From the NCBI RefSeq assembly GCF_014844035.1, contig NZ_CP062159.1:2914001-2978000 (forward strand): a DNA stretch of 64,000 nucleotides. The letters run 5' to 3'. The DNA comes from Flavobacterium sp. MDT1-60 (GTDB taxonomy: Bacteria > Bacteroidota > Bacteroidia > Flavobacteriales > Flavobacteriaceae). A model generated the notes under the pieces. The model had not been told where the DNA came from, made no database searches, and saw only the letters and a list, made by a program, of their open reading frames with translations. Position 1 is the stretch's first letter. Every line of letters starts with the position of its first letter. This document shows, piece after piece, positions 25,934 to 34,524 of this stretch. The position numbers were made by a program, and so were the translations under genes.

Positions 25934-26572
25934 ATGGAAGTTAAGTGTATTATTTTCGATTGTGACGGAGTTCTTGTAGATACAGAAAAAATAGGGAACG
26001 GAATTCTGCTGTCAATGGCTGCGGAACATGGTTTCGAAATGAAAATTGAAGATGCATATCGCGATTTTAATGGTCGTAATTTAAAAGAATGTTTTCAGCA
26101 TATAGAAACTGCAATCGATAAAAAACTTCCGGATAGTTTTGAGAATGAATACCGGGAAAAAAGCTTTGAGGCTTTCAAAACACAGGTGAAACCGATGGAA
26201 GGCGTTGTCGCATTTATCGAAAAATTAAAAATTCCGTATTGTGTAGCTTCGAGTGGTCCCGTTGAAAAAATCAGATTAAATCTTGAAGTAGCTGGTTTAT
26301 TAGACAAGTTTGAAGGTAAAATATTCAGTTCCTACCAAATAAAAAGCTGGAAACCAGAACCGGGAATATTTTTGTTTGCCGCAAAAGAAATGGGTTTTGA
26401 GGTAAAGGATTGTATTGTTCTCGAAGACAGCAAGGCAGGAGTAAAAGCAGGCATTAGCGGCGGTTTTAAAGTGTACGGTTTTGCCAACGGATACAACAAC
26501 GAAGACTTAGAAATTGAAGGAGCGATTCTCTTTCATACGTACGAAGAGCTAAGCAGTTTGCTTGGGATTTAG
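25934..26572 (+). CDS. HAD-superfamily hydrolase, beta-phosphoglucomutase-like
   Basis: 212 residues, cytoplasmic. The HAD motifs are all present: motif I DCDGVLVDTE (nucleophile and acid Asp), motif II VASSG, motif III Lys in SWKPEPGIF, and motif IV LEDSKAGVKAG. An alpha-helical cap (about 16-80) places it in subfamily IA with beta-phosphoglucomutases and small-sugar phosphatases. The precise substrate is unknown. The promoter-like TAATTTTG at 25877-25884 lies 50 bases upstream. A dispersed palindromic element follows and may end transcription. Confidence 0.9.
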   Translation: MEVKCIIFDCDGVLVDTEKIGNGILLSMAAEHGFEMKIEDAYRDFNGRNLKECFQHIETAIDKKLPDSFENEYREKSFEAFKTQVKPMEGVVAFIEKLKIPYCVASSGPVEKIRLNLEVAGLLDKFEGKIFSSYQIKSWKPEPGIFLFAAKEMGFEVKDCIVLEDSKAGVKAGISGGFKVYGFANGYNNEDLEIEGAILFHTYEELSSLLGI

Positions 26573-26607
26573 TTTTTTTTAGTTTCAGGTTTCAGGTTGC
26601 GATAGTT

Positions 26608-26718
26608 TGTCATCCTGAGGAACGAAGGATCACACGAGAAGATCCGCAATCAAAATCGCCAATCTTTGTAAAGTTTCGTGTGTGATCCTTCTCCCGAAGG
26701 CTCGGGATCAGGATGACA
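26608..26718. repeat. Dispersed palindromic element, copy E
   Basis: A 111-bp imperfect palindrome with TGTCATCCTGAGGAACGAAGG on the left and CCTTCTCCCGAAGGCTCGGGATCAGGATGACA on the right; the core is GCCAATCTTTGTAAAG. The two arms differ in their inner part, as if two element subtypes had been joined. Confidence 0.85.
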
Positions 26719-26776
26719 AGATTGCGTTAAAAATTATCTAATTCTCTAATTACCAAATTATCTAATTAAAATGCAA

Positions 26777-26809
26777 TTTGTTACACTAAAATAAATTTTT
26801 ATATATTTG
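26777..26809 (+). promoter_or_regulatory. Predicted Bacteroidota promoter for the LuxR-type regulator
   Basis: TTTG (26777-26780) and TATATTTG (26802-26809) match the -33 and -7 consensus boxes exactly, with a 21-base spacer. The start site would be near 26816, about 160 bases before the ATG. Confidence 0.6.
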
Positions 26810-26973
26810 ATTATAGAGATTCATTTTTTTTAGTGCTTCAAATTGTCAAAATGTTATTGTAGAAGCCTTGATAAAATAATTTCTTTTTGCCTGAAAATTG
26901 ACTTTTCCCCAAGAGCTGATTTTTGGATTGTGGTTCTCAAACACCACAAAACTAACCTACAGAAAGAAACAAA

Positions 26974-29904
26974 ATGACGAAATTTATAATTAGAATTTTA
27001 GTTCTGACAATATCTCTTTTGCCTTCAATTGTTAACGCTCAAATTAAGAAAATTGGAGTCCCTTTTATCACAAATTACAATCCGAAAACGTATAAAGCAG
27101 CTTCAGAAAACTGTGATCTTGTACAAGATTCAAAAGGCATGATGTTTTTTGCCAATCATTTTGGTATTATGCAGTTTGATGGCGTACGATGGAACATCGT
27201 TACACAGCCGGAAAATAAAAGCATGGTTCGTTCTCTGGCCATCGACAAAAAGGATAAAATGTATGTGGGCGCTCAGGGTGATTTTGGTTATGCCGTGCAA
27301 TTGCCCAACGGACAATATAAATACACTTCTCTGGTAAAATTACTTCCCGCTTCAGCCAAAAATTTTGGTGATGTTTTACATACCGTTATCCGTAATAACG
27401 AAGTCATATTTTTTTCTAATGAAGCGATTTTTATTTATAGGAAAAACAAAATCAAAGTAATACAATCTCCCGCTAAATTTGATGCGTTTTTTGAAATCGG
27501 CAAAGTAATCTATGTTTCAGATAATGCGAGAGGATTATTAAAACTGGAAAATGGAACTTTGGTTACAATTCCTAATAGCATGCAATTTATCGGATTGAAG
27601 ATCAGGAAAATCTTTGATACAAAAGACGGTTTAGTGCTTCTGACGCAAAAAAATGGACTTTTTACATACAAAAAAAACGAGCTAAAACCTTTTGTTACCA
27701 AAGCTGATGCTTTACTTAAGCAAAATCAAATCTCAACAGCTATTTTACTTTCTGATGGCTATTTCGGAATTGGGACGCGCCAATCGGGGTTGATAGTTCT
27801 GGATAGTGCAGGAAATCTTATTCAGCATATTAATAAACAAATGGGTTTGCAGAACGAATATGTTACCAATCTGAAAGTAGATGTCGCTGGTAGTTTGTGG
27901 GTAACTTTAAAAGAAGGGGTTTCATTGATTCAGATTTCATCTCCTTTGTCCAAAATATTGGATGCTTCAAGTTCTGAAACCAAAATATACTGCAGTAAAA
28001 TCTATCAGAACAAACTCTACATTGCGACGGATAATGGCGTTTTTTGGATGGACTGGGAGGATTATAAAAAGGATCAGCATAAAAACGTACACTTCCAACA
28101 TATTTCGGGAATGTCTGAAAATGTATGGAATATTGGTGTTTTTGGGAATTCGCTTTTGGCTTTTGAAAAAAACGGGATCTTCGAAATAAAAGGCAATTCG
28201 GCTCAATTATTAGCCAAGACTGATGGTGCCTGGCAAGGTGTGATTGTTCCGAATCATGCTGATTTATTATTAGTTGGCGGTTATAACGGATTATATTTAT
28301 TAAAGAAAATAAATAACTCCTGGGTCTTTCAGCATAAAATAAAAGGATTTGAAGAAAGCAGCAGGGTAATTGAAACGGATGCAGCAGGAAATATCTGGAT
28401 CGCTCACGGTTATAAAGGAATTTATAAACTAAAATTCAATAAAACCTTTGATACCGTTTTAAATATTCAGTTTTACAATCAGGAAGCTGGTTTTCCGTCG
28501 AGTTTGTTTTTGAATACTTTCAAGATAAATAATCAAATACTTTTTGGAACAACAAAAGGGGTTTACAAACAAAATTCGGCTCAAAACAAAATGATTCCGG
28601 ATCCTGTTTTCAGAAAATATCTTGGAATGCAAAATCATATTCGTTTGCTAAAAGAGGATCATCAAAATAATATCTGGTACGTTTCTGGAGAAAATACCGG
28701 AAAAATGAGTCAAAAAACAGGAGGCAATTTTGATGTGGAAGAATTGCCCTTTAGGAAATTGAGATACTTATATGTCCCAGGTTTTGAAAATATTCAAACC
28801 ACAACAAACGGAGATGTATTTTTTGGAACCCAGGACGGTTTGATTCATTATAATAAGATGAAAACTAAAAGTTATCAGTTTAAATATAAAGCGGTTATTT
28901 CAGAGGTTAAATGCATTTTTCCGAAAGACAGTCTGTTGTTTTCAAGTCGATATGATGTACTTTCCACAAATATAAAATCAGATGAGAAAGTATTTTGTCC
29001 GGATTTACCCTATTCGAATAACGCCTTGCATTTTTCGTTTGCATCACTTTGTTATGATGAAGCCGATGCTACGAAATACGAATATTGGCTGGAAGGTTTT
29101 GAACCCAAATGGTCAGAATGGAGTCTTCAGACCGAAAAAGAATATACCAATTTGCCTGAAAATGAATATATTTTTCATGTAAGGGCAAAAAATATATACG
29201 ATGTTGTAAGTGAAGAAGCCGTTTTTAAATTCGAAGTTTTGCCGCCTTGGTACAGAACCACCTGGGCTTATATTTTGTATTTAGTACTTTTTGGAGTTTT
29301 GATTTATGCGATTATCAAATACCAAAAAAACCTGGCAGAACGCGATCGCGAACAATTAATACTGAATCAGGAAAAAGAATTGTTGAGAAATCGTGCCGAA
29401 TTAAATGAGCAGAAATTAACCTTGGAACAGGAAAATATGGTCATTATGAGGGAAAACCTCGAAGCTACTATTAATCTTAAAAATGCTAAAGTAGCTTCGA
29501 ATACGGTGAATCTCATCCATTTAAATAAAATACTGCTTTCTATTAAAGAGCTTATTGGTCAGATTGATAAGAAAAATGATTCCAATACTAATTTCAGTTT
29601 GCTGACCAAAATAAACCGGATAATCGATCATGAACTTCAGGGAGATCAGCATTGGAATGAGTTTGAAGAAATCTTTAATCAGCTTCATGATAATTTTATG
29701 CAGCGTTTAAAAACGAAATTTCCGGAATTGACTCCTCGCGATATGCGATTGTGTGCTTATTTGCGAATGAATTTCAATACTAAAGAAATTGCCCCACTTT
29801 TAGGAATCTCCGTAAGAGGCGTTGAAGACACCCGTTACCGAATTCGTAAAAAATTACAACTTCCGTCAGATGCTAACATTACGGAGTTTATTCTTAATTT
29901 TTAA
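26974..29904 (+). CDS. Membrane-spanning beta-propeller / Y_Y_Y / LuxR-type HTH regulator
   Basis: 976 residues. Signal peptide (1-22), then a long periplasmic propeller region (about 25-680) with regulator-propeller repeats such as GNIWIAHGYKGIYKL and GDVFFGTQDGLIHYN. A Y_Y_Y domain lies near 690-755 (YEYWLEGFEPKWSEWS), one membrane span near 763-785 (AYILYLVLFGVLIYAIIKY), and a coiled coil near 790-845. A LuxR-type HTH is at the C-terminus (LTPRDMRLCAYLRMNFNTKEIAPLLGISVRGVEDTRYRIRKKL). Unlike an HTCS it has no kinase or receiver domain, so binding a ligand outside must reach the HTH directly. It stands right upstream of the GH16-GH64-GH18-protease run in the same direction and is the obvious candidate regulator of it. 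Confidence 0.9.
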   Translation: MTKFIIRILVLTISLLPSIVNAQIKKIGVPFITNYNPKTYKAASENCDLVQDSKGMMFFANHFGIMQFDGVRWNIVTQPENKSMVRSLAIDKKDKMYVGAQGDFGYAVQLPNGQYKYTSLVKLLPASAKNFGDVLHTVIRNNEVIFFSNEAIFIYRKNKIKVIQSPAKFDAFFEIGKVIYVSDNARGLLKLENGTLVTIPNSMQFIGLKIRKIFDTKDGLVLLTQKNGLFTYKKNELKPFVTKADALLKQNQISTAILLSDGYFGIGTRQSGLIVLDSAGNLIQHINKQMGLQNEYVTNLKVDVAGSLWVTLKEGVSLIQISSPLSKILDASSSETKIYCSKIYQNKLYIATDNGVFWMDWEDYKKDQHKNVHFQHISGMSENVWNIGVFGNSLLAFEKNGIFEIKGNSAQLLAKTDGAWQGVIVPNHADLLLVGGYNGLYLLKKINNSWVFQHKIKGFEESSRVIETDAAGNIWIAHGYKGIYKLKFNKTFDTVLNIQFYNQEAGFPSSLFLNTFKINNQILFGTTKGVYKQNSAQNKMIPDPVFRKYLGMQNHIRLLKEDHQNNIWYVSGENTGKMSQKTGGNFDVEELPFRKLRYLYVPGFENIQTTTNGDVFFGTQDGLIHYNKMKTKSYQFKYKAVISEVKCIFPKDSLLFSSRYDVLSTNIKSDEKVFCPDLPYSNNALHFSFASLCYDEADATKYEYWLEGFEPKWSEWSLQTEKEYTNLPENEYIFHVRAKNIYDVVSEEAVFKFEVLPPWYRTTWAYILYLVLFGVLIYAIIKYQKNLAERDREQLILNQEKELLRNRAELNEQKLTLEQENMVIMRENLEATINLKNAKVASNTVNLIHLNKILLSIKELIGQIDKKNDSNTNFSLLTKINRIIDHELQGDQHWNEFEEIFNQLHDNFMQRLKTKFPELTPRDMRLCAYLRMNFNTKEIAPLLGISVRGVEDTRYRIRKKLQLPSDANITEFILNF

Positions 29905-30443
29905 GTGTGTTTAAAATATTTCACGAAGATTTACCCTCATTTTTGTCATTTCGACGAAGGAGAAATCTTCGCGAGTGGCTCTACAACGATGATGAATATC
30001 TGCTTAATCTGCCAAATCTGCGAGAGAAATTTTTAGCCACAGAGTAAAGGATTAAAAAGATTTTTACCTCTCGCAGATTTGGCAGATTGAGCAGATTTTT
30101 TATCTATTTATATTTTCTCGCGCAGGTCTGGCACATTTTTAATTTTTAATTCTCAATTTTTAATTTTTTTCTATTCTTACAAATTAAAACCGATCTCTAA
30201 CTCCTTAAAATGCTGAAAAACGAGTTCTTTTCCTATCAGTTAATTCCTAAGTAGTTTTACGCTTTTTGAAAGCTGTTTATTACATTTTTTTATAAATACC
30301 GTAGTCAAACCGTAGCCCAAAATTGACATCATGGGTAGTTTATTTGTTAATATTGTCATCTTATTAATACAATATAGTTCTGTTTTTTAAAAAATAGAAG
30401 ATTTATTGTGTTAATAAGCTTTACTAACAAAAAACTACAAATA
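29905..30443. other. Intergenic region with two repeat remnants
   Basis: About 540 bases without a gene. It begins with a left half only of the palindromic element family (29944-29990, TGTCATTTCGACGAAGGAGAAATC). A 27-bp inverted repeat follows (30000-30026 and 30068-30094, 26 of 27 matching; CTGCTTAATCTGCCAAATCTG on the left). Downstream is an AT-rich leader before GH16. No convincing promoter pair was found; the TTTG at 30343 is too far from TATAGTTC at 30373. Confidence 0.6.
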
Positions 30444-33400
30444 ATGAAACAAAAAGACTCTTTTTTCGGCCGACCACCGGGAAACAATTATTATTTTTTA
30501 AAAAGGTGTGCCATTCTGATACTATTTTTTCTTACACCTTTTCTTAAACTTCAGGCACAATGCAACACTTTAATTTGGTCTGATGAGTTTAACGGAACAA
30601 CTGTAGATTTAACCAAATGGCAAAGTATTTCCGGAAACGGCTGTCCTTCGCTTTGCGGATTTGGAAATGGGGAAGCACAACGTTACGATCCTAATCAGGC
30701 TACAATTGTAAAAGAAGGAACAAATAGTTACCTAAATATTCAGGCGAAGTACGAGCCAAATGCATCATTCCCGCAGCAACCGTATTCGTCTGCAAAACTG
30801 ACAACGGAAGGAAAATATGCCGTTAAATATGGTAGAATTGAAGCTCGTATGAAATTATCTTCGGGAATGGGAGCGTGGCCGGCCTTCTGGATGTTACCGG
30901 CAGGCACATCAAATTGGCCTTTTACAGGTGAAATTGATATCATGGAAGCCAAGCACAGGAATCCGCAATCTATAGACGGAACCATTCATTACGACGGGGG
31001 CGGCTATCATTATACAGGAAGAAGCTATAGCTCACCAACTGATTTGTCGACTGAATTTCACGTTTATGCGGTAGAATGGGGACCAAATAGTATCAAATGG
31101 TTTATTGATGGAAATTTATTTCACACCGCTACACCAAATACAACCGTAAACGGCGGATGGCCTTTTAATGATCAGCAGTTTTATATTATTTTAAATCTGG
31201 CTGTTGGTAGTGTAGGAACGCCTTATACAAGTGTAAACGGTGCAGGAGTGGAGCCAATTCCGGCTGATTTTCCGGCCAAACTACAAGTTGATTACGTTCG
31301 CGTTTACAGCGGTAGTTTTACTTACGGAGTTATTGGTGATGCAAAAGTATATCATAATGAAACGGGTAAAACCTATTCTATAAATGCAATCGCAGGAGGA
31401 ACTTACAACTGGACGGTTCCGGCTGGAGCCACAATTACTTCAGGACAAGGTACAAACACGATTACTGTTAACTGGGGAACATCTGGGGGAGATGTTGCTG
31501 TAGCTACAACAGTTTCGGGCTGTGCCGCAAATACTTATAAACTAGCGGTAACAACAGAAGCGCCATTACCAGTGGAGAGAATTCACGAAGATTTTCAATC
31601 AAACCGTAATATCGTCTACGGAAACAAAACCGGAGTTTTGACTGAAGCTGTTGCGAATCCATCGGCTACGGGAATTAATACTTCTGCTTCAGTTGGAAAA
31701 TATGTTCGTAATGCCTCTGAATTATATGATGTTTTGAATATCAAAAATGTAACAATCAGCAATGCAAATGATTATGTGTATGGCAGAAAAAAGCTTTCTT
31801 TTGATATTTATACATCAGCACCGGTTGGTACGAAGATTTCTATGCAGCTAGAGAATAGCCTCGTAACAACAGCAACCAATTTTCCTTCAGGAAGACATAG
31901 TGGTTACAAAGCCACGACAACGGTACAAAACAAATGGGAAACAATTGAATTTGAATTCGAAAAAGTAATTGACCCAAATACAAGTGCCTTGACGATCAAT
32001 AATGTTGTATTTCTTTTTGAATCGAATTCGAATTCAGGTGCAACTTATTATTTCGATAATCTGCTCACAAAAGCAGCACCCGAGAAACCAATTATTGCTA
32101 CCGATGTTTTGCAAAACTACGATGGCATTAATAAAATCATAAAAGGAACTACAACCGGAACGTATACTGTAGTAGCGAATCCGGGAGCAAATTCAGTTAA
32201 CTCCTCTGCTAATGTCGCGAGATATGTTCGAAATGTAACCGAACAATACGATGTGTTATTCTTCAACACACAAAGCACAATTGAAGATGCAGGTTTACTG
32301 AAAAATCAGACCAATAAAATCATGATTGATGTCTATACTTCAGCACCAATCGGTACGGTTGTAAGTTTGAATTTAGAGAATAGTGCAACATCGCTTCCGG
32401 CAAATTTCCCAACGGGAAGAAACAGTAATTATGTCGCGATTACCACCAAACAAAATCAATGGGAAACACTTACATTCTATTATAATTCAAGTCCAGATGC
32501 GGGAACTTCAAATCTGGCGATTAACCAAATGGTTATTTTAGCCAACTCAGGTTCTTACACCAGCGACACCTATTATTTTGATAACATCAGAATTGGTTCA
32601 ACCAAACTTCCGGATACATTTACACCCGGAGTAGTTTATGAAGATTATCAAACCGTTCACAATATCACTTTTAGAGATGCCATCGGAACTTATACGCCAA
32701 ACACGGCTAATCCAAACGCAAGCGGCATTAATACTTCTTCAAACGTTGGAAAATATGTTAGAAAAGCAACGGAATTGTATGATAATTTTTCATTCAATAC
32801 CACTTTAACCAACATTGGAGATTTCAAAGCGGGTACTAAAAAGTTTGCGATGGATGTATACACTTCTGCACCGGTTGGATCTATAATTTCATGGCAGGCA
32901 GAAAGCAGCGCTTCAATTCCGTCAAATTATCCTGTCGGAAGACATAGTATTTATCAAGGTGTAGTAAAACAAAGTAATGCCTGGCACACCGTTACTTTTA
33001 CGTATGCAAGTTCGCCGGATGCATCGACATTAGACAGCGAAGTAAATCGTTTTGTTTTCTTGTTAGAACCGGGAACGAGTTCTGGAAATACTTATTATTT
33101 TGATAATCTAAGAGCATTAAATTTAGTTTCTACAGAAAATCCGCCAGCAACTTTGCCAGCACCATGGGTTAGTACCGATTTAGGTGCCGTAACTCCAGCC
33201 GGAGAAGCAACGCATGCCAGTGGGACTTTTACCATCAAAGGTTCAGGAAATGACATTTGGGAAACCAGCGACCAATTTCAATTTGTAAACCAACCGATTA
33301 CAGGTGATGCTGAAATTATTGCCAAAGTAAATTCGTTAACCAATACCAATACTTACGCAAAAGCAGGAGTAATGTTCCGAGAAACACTTACGCCAACTTC

Positions 33401-34403
33401 TAAACATGCTATGACCGATGTAAGTGCGGCGGCAGGTGTAGAATTTCTATCAAGAGATGCTGTTTCAGGAATCACAACTGCTTCTGTAGCGGCAGGAACG
33501 GCTCCAAAATGGATTCGTATTGTCAGATCAGGAAACATTTTCACCTCTTATACTTCAGATAACGGAACGACGTGGACGCAACTTGGTAGCCCAAGAACGA
33601 TTGCCATGGCAAGTACTATTTATGTGGGTATGGCTGTAACATCCCATGCAAATGGAACTTTGGCAACGGGAGTTTTTAGCGATGTTATCGTTCGAAATAT
33701 CACTGCTCCAACTAATACCAATTTAGCCTTGGCAAAAACAACTACAGCATCTACAGAAGAAAATGCTACTTATTCTTCGGCGAAAGCCACAGACGGAGAT
33801 GCAGGAACACGTTGGGCAAGTAGTTTTGCCAATACAAGCGAATGGATTTATGTTGATTTGGGAAGCAATTACAACATTAACCGCGTGGTTTTGAAATGGG
33901 AAGCTGCTTTTGCAACCCAATATAAAATACAGATTTCTACAGATAATGTTTTCACCGAAAATGAAACTGTAAATACACAAACGGCCAGCGATGGAGGAAC
34001 CGATGATTTAGCGGTAAGCGGAACAGGAAGATATATCCGAATTTTATGCAACACTAAAGCTTTGACTCCATACGGGTATTCGCTATTCGAAATTGAAGCG
34101 TACGGAGCTGCTTCGACAGCCAAAAAAGCTGCTGTAGCTCTGGAAGATACGCAAGTGATAGCAACAGAATTTGTGATGTATCCAAATCCGGCGAGTAATT
34201 ATATTCAACTTTCAATACCTGAAAAATTAGACAATAAAGTGATCACAATTTACAATGAATCAGGAACATTACTGCTAGATAAAAAACTGGATGCTGATGT
34301 TAATGAAAGTCAGATTGACATTAGTCAATTTAAAAGAGGCATTTATATTCTGAATTTCAAATCAGATCAAAAAAGCTGGTCTAAAAAACTGATTAAGCAA
34401 TAA
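30444..34403 (+). CDS. Multimodular GH16 beta-glucanase with CBM-like repeats, F5/8C domain and T9SS sorting domain
   Basis: 1319 residues; start at 30444 (MKQKDSFFGRPPG) rather than 30408, whose extra residues add nothing to the signal. Signal anchor ends near LQAQ. GH16 domain about 40-290 with EIDIME (E163 nucleophile, D165, E168 acid/base) and GAWPAFWMLP, the layout of laminarinase-type beta-1,3(4)-glucanases. A PKD-like segment follows, then three related ~165-residue modules sharing GKYVRxxTELYD, YTSAPVG and TYYFDNL. Next come a concanavalin-like (DUF1349-type) module (about 900-1080), an F5/8 type C/CBM32 domain (about 1085-1220, DGDAGTRWAS) and a T9SS sorting domain (MYPNPASNY...FKRGIYILNF). 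The T9SS signal means export and surface attachment or release. First enzyme of the four-gene secreted set. Confidence 0.93.
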   Translation: MKQKDSFFGRPPGNNYYFLKRCAILILFFLTPFLKLQAQCNTLIWSDEFNGTTVDLTKWQSISGNGCPSLCGFGNGEAQRYDPNQATIVKEGTNSYLNIQAKYEPNASFPQQPYSSAKLTTEGKYAVKYGRIEARMKLSSGMGAWPAFWMLPAGTSNWPFTGEIDIMEAKHRNPQSIDGTIHYDGGGYHYTGRSYSSPTDLSTEFHVYAVEWGPNSIKWFIDGNLFHTATPNTTVNGGWPFNDQQFYIILNLAVGSVGTPYTSVNGAGVEPIPADFPAKLQVDYVRVYSGSFTYGVIGDAKVYHNETGKTYSINAIAGGTYNWTVPAGATITSGQGTNTITVNWGTSGGDVAVATTVSGCAANTYKLAVTTEAPLPVERIHEDFQSNRNIVYGNKTGVLTEAVANPSATGINTSASVGKYVRNASELYDVLNIKNVTISNANDYVYGRKKLSFDIYTSAPVGTKISMQLENSLVTTATNFPSGRHSGYKATTTVQNKWETIEFEFEKVIDPNTSALTINNVVFLFESNSNSGATYYFDNLLTKAAPEKPIIATDVLQNYDGINKIIKGTTTGTYTVVANPGANSVNSSANVARYVRNVTEQYDVLFFNTQSTIEDAGLLKNQTNKIMIDVYTSAPIGTVVSLNLENSATSLPANFPTGRNSNYVAITTKQNQWETLTFYYNSSPDAGTSNLAINQMVILANSGSYTSDTYYFDNIRIGSTKLPDTFTPGVVYEDYQTVHNITFRDAIGTYTPNTANPNASGINTSSNVGKYVRKATELYDNFSFNTTLTNIGDFKAGTKKFAMDVYTSAPVGSIISWQAESSASIPSNYPVGRHSIYQGVVKQSNAWHTVTFTYASSPDASTLDSEVNRFVFLLEPGTSSGNTYYFDNLRALNLVSTENPPATLPAPWVSTDLGAVTPAGEATHASGTFTIKGSGNDIWETSDQFQFVNQPITGDAEIIAKVNSLTNTNTYAKAGVMFRETLTPTSKHAMTDVSAAAGVEFLSRDAVSGITTASVAAGTAPKWIRIVRSGNIFTSYTSDNGTTWTQLGSPRTIAMASTIYVGMAVTSHANGTLATGVFSDVIVRNITAPTNTNLALAKTTTASTEENATYSSAKATDGDAGTRWASSFANTSEWIYVDLGSNYNINRVVLKWEAAFATQYKIQISTDNVFTENETVNTQTASDGGTDDLAVSGTGRYIRILCNTKALTPYGYSLFEIEAYGAASTAKKAAVALEDTQVIATEFVMYPNPASNYIQLSIPEKLDNKVITIYNESGTLLLDKKLDADVNESQIDISQFKRGIYILNFKSDQKSWSKKLIKQ

Positions 34404-34410
34404 TTAAAAC

Positions 34411-34454
34411 AGGCTGGGTGTGATGATCCTAAATAGTTACACCCGGCTTTTTAC
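34411..34454 (+). terminator. Probable terminator after GH16
   Basis: An imperfect hairpin (GGCTGGGTGT / ACACCCGGCT, one mismatch) followed by TTTTT lies eight bases after the GH16 stop. Confidence 0.55.
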
Positions 34455-34524
34455 GCATAAATATTTTCTCATTATTACTAACTAATTAATTACAAACCAA
34501 TTATTAACTAAAAATGAATGAAAA

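Larger units (their letters stand above)
26573..26973. other. Intergenic region with repeat and promoter
   Basis: 400 bases without a gene. It contains palindromic element E (26608-26718), a short AATTATCTAATT repeat, a strong predicted promoter (26777-26809) and a leader of about 150 bases for the LuxR-type regulator. I see no small open frame or riboswitch-like structure in the leader. Confidence 0.6.
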
